Assembly: GCA_921293015.1 (NCBI GenBank)
Contig: OV121086.1
Coordinates: 46,517,402 to 46,581,401 of the forward strand
Direction of reading: 5' to 3'
DNA: 64,000 bases
Source: Phorcus lineatus
Taxonomy: Eukaryota > Mollusca > Gastropoda > Trochida > Trochidae
Shown: piece by piece, positions 36,473-49,100 of the stretch
Position numbering within the stretch: the stretch's first letter is position 1
Layout of the letters: each line of letters begins with the position of its first letter
Made by a program: the position numbers and the translations under genes
Notes under the pieces: generated by a model
What the model was told of the DNA's origin: nothing
The model's input: only the letters and a program-made list of their open reading frames with translations
Database searches by the model: none

Positions 36473-38251
36473 AATGTGATAAAAACTAAAAATCGATAGT
36501 CAAATTTATTTTATATGCTGTCAACTTGAATATACAAAAAGAAATGAGCAAGAAACATTCTTTACAAGTTCGCTTCATTTGCCATGAATTGTGATTTTGA
36601 AATTCCATGTGGATTGTTTAAATGACTCTGTTTTTATCTTTGTTAGATATGATCCATTGTTAGCGATTGTTTAATCTTTACATGTGAAATGTAAAATCTT
36701 TGATTAATCATTATTGTATTCAATGGACCATTTAAAATCAGGATGCAAATGCAACCACTGTCACAAGTTACATTAGCATTGTCATTTTGGGATTAACTGT
36801 AACAGTTATTCTATTTCGATGTGAAATGTCGCGACTTAATGGACCTATGTATCTTTATATGTCATGATAGAGTTAAGGATATTGATTCTCTGTAATCAGG
36901 TCTTCAACCTACACAGTATTTTTGTTGTGTTTGAGAGGGTTAAGGGCAGGATGTTGCTGAGAATGCAAAACTTTTATGTAAATAATCTGTTGTTCTGCAA
37001 TATATTTTGCTTTTGTAGCTCAGATGCTGTGATTAAGTTTTAATTTGGTTTTCTTATATCTCATTTGTAAATAGATTTACCTGCTAATGAGGTGAAATGA
37101 GTGTAAAAGCAACAACTTTTTTATGTTATGAAACAATTTATAAGGTAACCAATAAGTATAACTAAATGCAGCTGAGTAACACAAACTGAAAAGACATACC
37201 TTTTTAAGATGTTTTCCGTCACTAATGGCTGAAATATTGCCTTAGCAGCATTAAACAATAATTTACCCACTTACATGCATTATTACAGTTTTGTTTGAGA
37301 AACTTGTTATGTGTAACTGTTTCCATTAATTTTCAAAGTTAAATTTTCACGGTAGCTCCATAAGTAGAAAGTCCATGAGTGCATTGTGATATGTTTTGAG
37401 ATTCCTACATAATGTATTACCTCCACATGCCATATCTGTATATAAATGTTGGTTATCCTGTATTGTTGTGGTGAGAGTGTTAATGATTATACCCATAAAG
37501 AGATCCAAAGCTTTACTCACATTGATCTGATTTGCTCACTCCTCTCTGTATATGATATATAGTGGTGCTCCTCTAGTACTTTTGTACACTGGCACAACAT
37601 GCACCAGGTATTTATGTTCTTGTTCACTGATGATCATATTCTTTTGTAAAATAAGGGAATGCACTGAAATGATTAAAAAGATAATTTTAAAATCACAAAG
37701 TTTTGCTTTTTTATAATCCCCCGTCCAAAATTAGTTGTGTGACTTCAGGGCATTAATAGCTTGATAGAGTTTGAAATAAGAATTGTGCAATGATTTTTCT
37801 GGAGTTATTATGAATATTGTCCTTGTTCCTTATTTTTGGACTTTGTTCAAGGTATCTTTACAGGGACAGTTTTCTTAAGAGAACATTTCAGAAAGGATAT
37901 CCAAATTTGGTTTGCAGCTTCAGTATATCAATACCTTGATGCCATTTGAAATGAGAAGCATGCTTTCTTTTAAAATATACTTATTGACCTTGTTCCATTT
38001 ATCTATTATTTTCGAGCAGGGTCACAATAACTCGATCAAGTCTCCAAGCCTATGTGTCAGGGGTTTCCTCATCATGGACAAACGCAAATGGTGACTGGGT
38101 ATCTGTGGGTGCACTAATGCAGAGGCACAATGTTTTGGTTTACTAGCTTAGTAAAGTAGACATTAGCATTGAATGAGAGACAACTGATCCCTGCAAGCAC
38201 ATCTTAGGTCTTAGATTTAGGATATCTAAGAAAGGTTGTGAGTTTTATCCA
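36473..38251. other. 3' region of the 35897 gene and intergenic DNA, no other gene seen
   Basis: AT-rich, with no recognisable coding segment. The first part must include the 3' UTR of the preceding gene, but no poly(A) site could be chosen with confidence. Confidence 0.5.
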
Positions 38252-38259
38252 TGGTGATG

Positions 38260-38419
38260 CAGGGATTGGGAAAAACATCCTTGACAATAGGCAACTTGTA
38301 GAGCTTTTAGTCATTTTCAGAATTTCCAGTGGGCCATTCCTCTTTGTAGCAATGGTAAAATTTCTAATTTCAATCCAATGTGCAAAATGGCCTATGGCCC
38401 CTTCCTTTCCCAATCCACG
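38260..38419. mobile_element. Second, older copy of the 165-bp hAT-like MITE
   Basis: Starts CAGGGATTGGGAAAA and ends CCTTTCCCAATCCACG, the complement of a decayed CAGGGATTGGG end. The interior shares GGGCCATTCCTCTTTGTAGC and CAATCCAATGTGCAAAATGG with the copy at 20030-20194. The flanking octamers TGGTGATG and TTATGACG agree at only five of eight positions, so the insertion is older than the first copy. Confidence 0.8.
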
Positions 38420-39899
38420 TTATGACGTCAATCCATCGTGTTAACAGTGGATTATCATTTTTAATAATCCATTTCTCATTGACTATCATGGACAGGAGGC
38501 GTGTTTGTTTTTTAATTATGTTTGTTGATATAGATGTGATCTTTATTCTTCACATATGACAAATCTAAAACGTAACAATTGTGAAAATACACTTCTTCAA
38601 GTGTGTGAGTCAAGATTGGAACATGCAAACCTCTGATTGTTAAACCGGTCACTAGGCTACAGAGGGATGACAGAAGTAGAGAGTTAATATCAAACCTGTG
38701 TTCATCATATGACGGATAATGCATAGAGTGCACATGGTAAACATGGATGGCATGTTTGAAGCAAGTGGAAGGCGAGATATTGTTTGTAAATTGCATCACA
38801 GGGCGTCAAAGAATGAATAAAGACATACAATTCATATTGTTGAAATGGTTTAATACTTTAATGGTAATTTGGATAATTATTTTGCATAGATTTGAGAGAA
38901 TAACAATACATTTGAAATCATAAACAATGGTTATAATCAAGTGTATCACAGTCTTTCGTCTGAAAAAGGCATAAAACTAAATAAAAACAAGAAAGAGATC
39001 AAATGTAATATTTGTAAAACAAGGGAAACAGACTGTGATCACAAATAATTTCAGATGATCTGAAATGAACAAACGGGATTACAAAAGTACAAATAATTTT
39101 AACAAGTTTGACATAGTTAAAAATAATTTACTAGACAATTTTTTAAGGTAAATATGAATAATCTGAATACAGTTTCAGAATTAATGCTGAACAAAAAACC
39201 TTCACCAAAAACCAGTTCGGGAAATGTTAGTAGACCAGCTACCGTAACAATCGCAATGTCTAACAATTGTATAGTTGTTTGAATGTTTTGAATAATAACA
39301 GCTTCCACTTCTAAACATGTCAAAATATAAAATATTCAGAAAAAAGCAATACCACCATTAAAAAATAATTGTGGAAAAAATTGTTTACCTTATTTTGATT
39401 TAAATGATTTGATGAAAACATGCCCCCCCCCCCCCCCCCCCCCCCCCCCTTTCCAAATCATTATAGAAGATAAGTGTAGACCAACAAAATTGACAAATAT
39501 CAAGTGATAATAATTTTCAATACTTGTAATAAAACATTGGACGGAATATTGAAGAAATCAATAATTGATGTAATGAAATACCGTCATAAGTACAAGTAAC
39601 CTTCCACCACTTTTCAAAGTAATCACATGAAACCAATCTTCTGGCAGAATCAGGAATCAGTATATTTTGTGATCAAATTGTTATGTCTGTAAAATAGTAA
39701 TCTTGCATTACACCTCAATAACTGACGAGAAATTATACACTGGAGAAATCTTGAAGAAATCAATACTTTTTAAAATGAAATAGACATGTCAAGTAATCAG
39801 TAACGAGTAATCTCCCGTTACACATCAATTACTCTATACATGAATTGATATGGTAATGTAAAGTAATGAGTAACCAGTAATTTTCGATTACTCCTTTGA
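38420..39899. other. Interval downstream of the coiled-coil gene, no gene seen
   Basis: No coding family. A run of 27 C lies at 39423-39449. The last few hundred bases before 39900 must include the 3' UTR of the minus-strand gene. Confidence 0.5.
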
Positions 39900-42800
39900 T
39901 TACTCCTTTGATTCGTCCCCTGCCTTTTTCCTCTGGAGTTTCCTGGCCTTGAGCTGCTGGAACCGAGCCTTGTCATCCATCAGACCGCCTCCAGTCGTCT
40001 CCTGGAACATATGGAACACTTCTCTGGACTACAAGATCTCAATACAGCTATGAGAACATAGCTAGGTTTGATTCTTTTGAGCAGCATGTATGCAGACATT
40101 GTCTCTCTCTCAAGGAGGAGCACGACTTAATGAGAGTTACCAAAGGAAAATACTTTATAAAGTGTTTTTTAACTGGGTAATTAAATCATCCATCAGACTG
40201 CCCGACTTCGATCATCTCTTGGAAAACCCAACACACTTCCATGGACTACAAAATTTCCAAAAGGTTTTTGAATTTAGCTAGGTTTGATTCTTATGTATGC
40301 AGACCATGTCACCTATGTAATCAGTCTGATTAAAATCGACCGTGTTCCGAGGAATAAAAGTTTAAAAATATTGATTCTATCGAGATTCGAACTCTTTCTG
40401 TCTAGGCTATCCTCTCCACATCGATCTGAAGGCAGCCTCACTGCTCGCACGTGCTGACACCAGTTTAGCGCAGACAAAACCTAGTCAATAGCGAACCAAT
40501 CACACCATCGCGTTTAAAATAAAGATAGCGGCGATCAAGGTTAACGAATGGTAAATGGGAGTTACTAGCTACTGATACCGAATGCTTTTGCCGCACGCAT
40601 TGTGATTGGTTAGCTTAGTTTACGCAAGAACGTGCGCTACAGTAGGGTGCGGTCAGACCTAGTGGAGAGGATAGCCTTGACAGATAGAGTTCGAATCTCG
40701 ATAGACTCAATATTTTGAAACTTTTATTCCTCGGAACACGGTCGATTTTAATCAGACTGCTTATGTAATCTTCTCTCAAGGAGTGGCACCAGAACACCAG
40801 AACACTTCCCTGGACTACAAAATCTCAATGCAGCTATTTTATCATAGCTATGATGGAGTCCGACTGGCGGCATGTATACAAACCGTGTCCCCTCTGTATA
40901 CCTCTCTAAAAGAGGGGCATAATTTGCTGAGAGTTAACCAAAGAATATATTTTACAAAGTGTTTGTTAAATTGATTATGAAATCCTTTATCAGCCTGTCC
41001 TGGAACACCCAGAACAATTCCCTTAACTACAAGATTTGCATTAGCTTGTGAATATAGCAATGTGTGGTTAAATCGACAGTGTCACAGCTGTACACCACAA
41101 AAGGGGTATTATGTAATGGGTTAATCTCAAGGAATAATTTGATAACATTTGTTAATTTGGTTATAGACTAAACTTACACTTTGCAATTTATTTCATATGC
41201 TTTCTGATTGTCAAAAGTCATGTGAGTGGGTAGTGCTGCCTTAGCTAGATGCAATTCATTTCATTGGCTACTTATGTATAGAGTGACAAAAGCAATTGGC
41301 CTCATAGATTTTGGGGTATGTCAAAGAAGCTCTTCAGATACAAATACAAAGATGCAGCCAGATGGTCAAAATCTCATAGGTTTCTTTCAAGAAGGTAGCA
41401 TTAACGTTTCTACATATGGATAAAAGAATTTAAAGTTAACTTTCATATGAATTATTTAATGATGTTGTGTGATATATCTCCCGTGAGAGACAAGTGTATC
41501 TGACTGGTCCCAGTACAACCCACCTCCTGTTCCTTAGCCTCCAGCTGAAACTTGTCCTGGAGTTTCTTGGCCGTCAGCTCCATCTGCTCGTCTTTAGACA
41601 TGTTTGACTCCGCCCCTTTGAGCATACTCTCAAACCCTTCACTGTTTTCTCTGGATGGCATGCTACGCTGAGTCTTGGTCCGCTCGAACATCACTCGGTT
41701 CTTTCTTTCCACGATCATTGACAGTTGCCGATCTCGCTCATCCTGGGAGCAGAGGATTAGAAATATATGGAAATGTACACACAGAATCTTGTTTTGCATT
41801 AATAAATTTGGGATCATGTCAGAGATTCCTCTTAAATGTTATGACAGAGGGAAACCCGAACACTATGCAAGGGAAAATTTTATTTTTTTTTATGAAGATA
41901 ACAATTTATCTTAATGTTGATGTGGTCAAAACGACAAAAATTTACTTTATACTCAATATTACCATAAAGCTGCTGGACTTGTGATTTTGTAATTTGATAT
42001 CATAAATGTAAGAAATCATAGGATGAATCATATTTCGGATCACATTTTCAGGTGTAGTACAAATACTTGAACTCTCCTCGCCTCTGTCTACACTGCATAT
42101 GCTTTATTTTGTAAATATATCAGTTCTAGTCCTCATATCTGAACAGGAATAAACTGTATAAATTGTCTCACAATATAGTACTCCAGGAGTATTCATTTCA
42201 AGCGAGTTAACATCATGCACAAAACAATACCTTATGGGACTGCTCAAGGATGGTCTTCTGTCTCTCTCCGATTGTGTACAGGTCTTCAGCTTTCTTGCTC
42301 AGCTTCCCTCGCCTCTGCTCAATCCTCCGCTTCACCTAGAGAAAAGATGCGTTCGTGACAAAAAATAAACATTCATGTAAAGCTGTCACTCTCCTATTCA
42401 TTTGTTCTCTCTGCCTCAGTTCCTCGTCTTTCTACCACTCACAGACTCTGCATACTTCTTCTCTCCTCGTCCCCCTCACTCATCCAACTTGTCTCTCAAC
42501 TACTCTGTGACCTTCTCCCCTCTTGTCCCCCTCATTCACCCAATTCATCTCTCCCCCTTCTTAATCTCCCCTCCTGTCTTTCTACTACTCATTATGTCCC
42601 CCTCCCTGACCTATTTTTGTTCTCACTTCTCTCCCTGTCTCTCCACTACTCACCTCCTTCCTCTCCTTTACATCCTCCTCTTGTCTCCATAGTAACTACT
42701 CTTTAATTCCCTTCCTTGATCTCCTCTCATCTCTCCACTACTCATAAACTCACAACTCCTCACCATCTCTCCCTCCCTCATCTCCCATCTTATCTCTCCA

Positions 42801-45800
42801 CTACTCAACATCTCTCCTTACCTCATTTCCCTCCCGATGTTCCTCCGCAACTCACAAAATCCCCATTATTCACTAATTCCCCAACCTCATTTCCCCTCGT
42901 CTCTCCACTACTCGCCATCTCTCCCTTCTTCACCTCCCAGTCTTGTCTCTCCACTACTCATCACAAACCCTCTACCACTCACCAATAACCCCTTCTTCAC
43001 CAAATTCATGTCTCTTATACTAACAGACTCTATTTCCGCCTTCATTCCCACCCTCAACTTTTCACCATCACCCCCTGGCCGTGCCTTTTCTCCAGTATAT
43101 TCCATTACTTGCTATCCCCTCCCCCAATCTCCCATCTTGTCCCTCCACTACGTACCATCTGCTCCTGTCTCTCCCTCTCCTCAATCTTCCTCTTCTCCAG
43201 GTTCTCCTGTTGTCTGACCAACTGCTGAGTCACAGCCTTCTTGTTGTCCTCACTCACATCTGTGCCAAGACTTGACCTCTCCCTTGCTATGGTCAGCGGA
43301 GACTTTGGAAAGAAACAAAACATTATATAACATAACAATTATGCAGCTTCACATTCCTAAAACTTACTGATTGGTTTCGTTATTATTTAAAGCATAACCA
43401 AGTAACCTCTATTGAAAATTTGCTCTGTGGGCCTAAGCTACAGTTACAGAAGATTGAGAAAACATACCATAACTCTGAGTGGTCCATCAGGGAGGTCAGA
43501 GGTCAGACCAGCAGGTGCCCCTGTGTCTCCCTCAAGCTGCAGCCTGCGGGCTTGTCTCCTCGCCTCAATCTTCTTCTGCAGCTGCAACACAAGGACCTCT
43601 TGTAATGTCTTTAAATGCTTTAAAGAGTGAAGACAACTTTGTTAAGAAACCTTTTTTCTTTTTATTTCTTAGTTTTGGAAAAAAACATAACTATCCTTTG
43701 ATAGTAATGGCTTGCTTTCTATTGCATTTTGTTATTTTGTGAATAATCTGTTGGAAGTTGCTGTTGGAAAATAGGTCGCAGCCTTTTTAATCAATCTCAG
43801 AAGTCACGTGTATGTACAATAACAACCAAACTGAGTAAAAATATAGATGGCAATGCCAATCTGAGGGAAGACAGAGTGACTCATCCTGTTGTTTCTTCTG
43901 ACCGACTCAGTGACATTATAAAGTAGTTAAATCTAACCTTGGAGTGGACACTGTCACTGACCGCTTGAAAGTGATTACTGTTTTTTTAAACTAAAGTTGG
44001 ACTCACTATGCTGGTTTGTCTCCCCTGTTCAGACTGGACACTGTCACCGACGGCCTGTGACTGGGTGCTGGCCATCTTGATGAGTTGTGCTGCAGCGGCT
44101 GCTTCAAACTCTCGGTTCTGACTGATGCGACGTCTCTCCTCCAGCCTGTCTCTCACGGCCTGTCTCTGTCTCTCATGCTCCGCCAACATCACCTGAAAAA
44201 ATCAATGAGTAGGAAAGGGTAAAAGACTAATTATAAAACTCTATGTAATGTTGGTCGTTAAGCACATCTCCTGTTCTACTACAGTTGGTTTGAAAGATAT
44301 ACACAATTATTCCTTATTGACTACATTGCAGCACAATTGATGAGATTTGTTGTGTGCTAAGCCTATTACTTGCCACACTGCAGTGACAAATTCATGCATT
44401 TTCCTGTCTTGTTGACGATATTTTCAGCGAAATGAAAGTAGGCAACAACTGATGTTTAATTTACTTTAGCATGCAATGGAGGTTAAACCCGATGTGTTCA
44501 GACGATGACCTTATGTTCTACCAAAGGTCTAAGCTAAAACTTACATATATTGTTAACCATTAGAATGTCTACACCAGAACCTTCTTTTTTCAAACTTTAC
44601 ACATGTCTCAATTAGGTCTAGTATGAGTTTTGACTACAAGCATTATAGGAAGACAACAGTATGTTACCTGTCTCTCCACACAGTAAAGAGATCATTACTT
44701 GCGTCTAAAATGGGGTTAGGACTCCTACCAATGAAGAGAGACACCAGTAAATGTAACCTGTCTCTCCATACAGTAAAGAGATTATTGCTCTAACTTAGGG
44801 TCTATGGATGGAGTTAGGACTCCTACCAATAAAGAGAGACACCAGTAAATGTAACCTGTCTCTCCATACAGTAAAGAGATTATTGCTCTAACTTAGGGTC
44901 TATGGATGGAGTTAGGACTCCTACCAATAAAGAGAGACACCAGTAAATGTAACCTGTCTCTCCATACAGTAAAGGGATCATTGCTTTAAGTCAGGGTCTA
45001 GGATGGAGTTAGAACTCCTACCAATGTAGAGAGACACCAGAAAATGTAACCTGTCTCTCCACACAGTAAAGAGATCATTGCTTTAAGTCAAGGTCTAGGA
45101 TGGAGTTAGGACTCCTACCAATGTAGAGAGACACCAGAAAATGTAACCTGTCTCTCCACACAGTAAAGAGATCATTGCTTTAAGTCAGGGTCTAGGATGG
45201 AGTTAGGACTCCTACCAATGCAGTGAGACACCAGTAAATAATACCTGTCTCTTGGCCTCCTGCTCTGCTACAATCTCCTTCAGTAGAGTCTCAGGGTCCA
45301 CACCCTCTGCTGCAGCTGGAAATACATAGACAAGAAGGATAGCAGCAAAGAAGTTTATATAAATCATCAAAATGATGACAAATGCTTGACTGTAGAAATG
45401 AACTATAAAAAGCTGTAATTCAAGCTATTAAACTGTTAAACTTGACTATTAGCCTATCCCTGTACAGCCTCACTCACATATTAACCTCATCCCTGCCTGG
45501 GCCCGTACCATAAAACACAATTGTAACCTTTAACAATGTTAAAAGAATGGGCTACAATCGATTGTTACTCTGCCATTGCCTTGTGGAACAGGCCCCTGAT
45601 GACTCCAAGTCTGTTTACACACTGACATAAATGTAACAGACTGACTAACCTCTCTCCTTGATATCCTTCTTCTTCTGCTCAAACTCCTGCTCCATTTGCT
45701 GCTCACTGGCCTCCAACTCTGTGTTCAGCTCAGCCCCCAGTTCACTGTTGTCCTGTGAGTCCGGGGTCTGTCTATCGTCTCCCACAAGGAAGAGCACCCC

Positions 45801-46077
45801 TGTCAAGTTATCATACCAGCCCTCACGTCGAGATGTGGTCTGCAGCTCACACAACTTGCTCAGGAAGTCTGGGTCCTGTTGGACATTGAATGTGGAACAT
45901 GATAACAGGTACTTGCTATATTCCTCATTGTGAAAGTGAAAAGTTGATCTAACATTCCCTTATATTTTGATAGCTAAAAATTATTAATTAGAATGATTGG
46001 GACCCACTTTTCATCATCATCACCATCACCACCATAACAACCATAACAACAATCATCATTATCATCATTAAATCACC

Positions 46078-46109
<32 letters not shown>

Positions 46110-49100
46110 TATTCTTTTTGTGTGGCTATTTGATAACTGTTGTATTAAGAGCTACTGTAAGAAAGATAAGAGTACCTGTTTAGCTATCTGAGAGTTAAGG
46201 ATGCTGGCATCATGGCTCTGTTTCAGCTGAAGGTCTGACAAGATCTGGACTCCTAGCTCATCTTCTGTTGGCTTCCGGCCAGACACACGATTCTCAACTG
46301 AGATATGGAAATAAGACAGACATAAAATCCAGTCTTGAACACTGATTTTGTTGACACGAAAACTACTGTTTAATTGTCCAAATCAGAGAAGTGAAGTACA
46401 TGAGAAGTGAACATATTTCAGTAGGACGTATTTCAATTTGAGTGTAAGTAGTTATTCAATTGAACTGTTAACTAGATTATTGGTGCTTGTCCATAGAGTG
46501 CTTATTGTTCATCCTGCACGGTGAAACAGATCCACTAAAGAAGACCAGCTGGTAAGCTAGTGATGTGTTAACATAAGAATTAATGGAAATGTGGACTATA
46601 ATGGAGTGAAGTATCAACCATTCAGGAACATTTGATAACATTGCTCAATCATAAAACTTATGATTTTATACTAAGACCAGGTCATACAGAGTTGAAATAA
46701 CTTGAACAACTCACCCTCAAGCCTGTAGACGAGCGCTTGAGTTAGGAGCTTGAATTGGTGAGCTCTGCGCTGAGCCGTGTCCTGTGGAGAGACCTGACTC
46801 CCCTGGCGAACAGACTGGCGACACCGAGTCAACCACTTGCTGTGCTCCTGGTGCAGACCTGCCAGCTCTTTCTTGAGATCCTGGAGAGAATTAGTTTTAA
46901 TTTGAACGTCATGAGAGGAATGTCAGCAACTGGGACAAAAATAGGATAATTTGCTCAGATCCTGAAGATCAGTATTCAAAGCAAATAGAGCCATTTGTAA
47001 ATAAGTCACAAGAATATTTGTTGAATCAAATAAATTATGTCTCTTTTGTAATGTTTCTTTTTTTATACATTCAGTATGTTGAGATTTCTTAAACATCTCT
47101 TCAAACACTACATCAATGTTTTTCTATAATACTGGGAACTATTTTGGGTATTTGAAGACCTTGATTTGGAATTTTGGCTACTGGTCAAAGAGACCTCCAT
47201 ACCTGAACATCCTTGACCTTGTGAGCTTGCTTCTTGTGTGCCGTGTCTGTGTGTGCCGCATGAAGCAACTGAACCAGAACCTCCCTCTCCTCCTGATGTC
47301 GCTCATCCATGTCCGTCAACAGAACCTCGCCAGTAGGACCGTCTGCACATGAAATACAGTTTATACAGTTTTCAACACATGTGTTAATTGAATTTTGTTT
47401 TAGTTGATATGAATATCAACCAGTAAAACTTTACAGGGAGTCGTCTGTCATAGAAGAAATATGAAATACTTTAAGATTATGTAATTTTATTTAGTGCAAG
47501 ATGACTTTGATATTTTATTTGATATTTTCATTCTCTGATTCATTCTTAAATACTATCAAAGGTGAGTCATTATGGGTAATATATGCTTGATAGAGCTGTT
47601 CAGAATCATTCATATATGTTGCTGTGAATATGTCTGGGGTCCCTGAATATAAAGAAATAAATGAGATGTTTTGTTGCACATATCTGTAGAGTAATTTGTT
47701 AATTTTCAAGTTGGTGTGTGTTCTCTGTGAATTGTTTTATTTCAAAGTGATAAAAAAAGAAGAAAATATGCTTGATCTACATTCCATCATAAACAGCGGC
47801 TTCTGACGATTGTCACATTAAGAAGAAACCAGAGCAGAAAAATCGTAAAAATGATGTCACATCAACATGACTATAATATCACATGAAAATATACCCGAGA
47901 CAAATTAATCTCCCTATCATTATTATATAAACAAAAAGCCATTGACCTGAACTCTTCTGCATTTTTTCAAGATGGCTGACTATACTAGCAGGATCTTGTT
48001 CATTGACAGCTTTGTTCCGCTTGTTCTTCAGAGCATTCATTCTCTTCAACGCCAATTGCTTCTGGAGCTCTTGTTCTCGTGCGAAACTGACAGCAAAACA
48101 ATAACATATACTAAAATGACCAAATGACACAAAGATTATGATCCCTAAAGTATCTTGTTTGCCCAAGAATAAGACTATTACTGTCACTTTTACTACTTGA
48201 TCAACAAAGACAATGAAGCCAAAGCAGATTGGGGCAGACAGGTGAAATTCAGGTAACAAATTGAAGGTAAAGTTTTGCTAAATCAAACACTGAAACAAAC
48301 ATTGCCAGGTAAAAGTGATATTTGCACTTAGTGCTTATATTGAAAATATGTCACTAGTTATGTTTCACTGAATGGGTAATAGATAGAGGCTATACTTCTG
48401 TTCTTTCTGTTCGCTAGCTTCTTGACCCATACTGAAGATAAGGCAAGCAGAGTCAAGATTTTCTTCCTGTTGTAGTAGTTTCTGGTCCCTGCGGAGTCGA
48501 GCAATGGCCGCCTGTCGTTCTCGGTCCTGCGCTAAGGAATCTTCTTTTGCTTTCAGATTGGAAAGTAAAGCAGCCTTCTCTGCTTCATATTGGGTCTCAA
48601 GTGTCAGGAGCACATTCTGCAGTGACAAAAGAATCATTTGACAATCATCCTTATGTCGACATAAGCAGGTGAGTAAAGAGGATTATTTTGCACATATGCA
48701 TTAAACTTTTGAGTAGTGAAGTGAATGGCTAAGATTGGTTTTCTTCAAAGGATGATAAACAAAATATATCATGTACACATGTACATGTGCAATAAACTCA
48801 GGCAATCTTTCCATGAATGAAGACATCAATAACATATCCAAATCCACCATTGTTGGCACAACCCAGTGCAAAGGTGAATCGAAGAAGTTGAGCAGACTCA
48901 GACTCAGTTTAAATCACAACAATACTTTGGCAAACATTACCAACCTGTCCCTGCTGTTTCTTCTGCTCCTCCTGGTTGAGGAGTTTGTCCAACTCCTCCT
49001 CATCTGCCGCCAGCCCCTCTGTCTCCCGCTCCTCTCGCAGCTGTCTGCGTCTCCTCATCCGCTCCTCCAGACGCTGCTGCTGCACCCCGCGCGACTCACT

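Noticed and set aside
39423-39449. Run of 27 C as a biological feature
   Set aside because: Simple homopolymer whose length may also be an assembly artefact. No associated structure.
42402-43275. Several 60-126 codon Ser/Pro/Leu-rich plus-strand open frames
   Set aside because: They are translations of the pyrimidine-rich minisatellite and of the antisense of exon 43156-43302.
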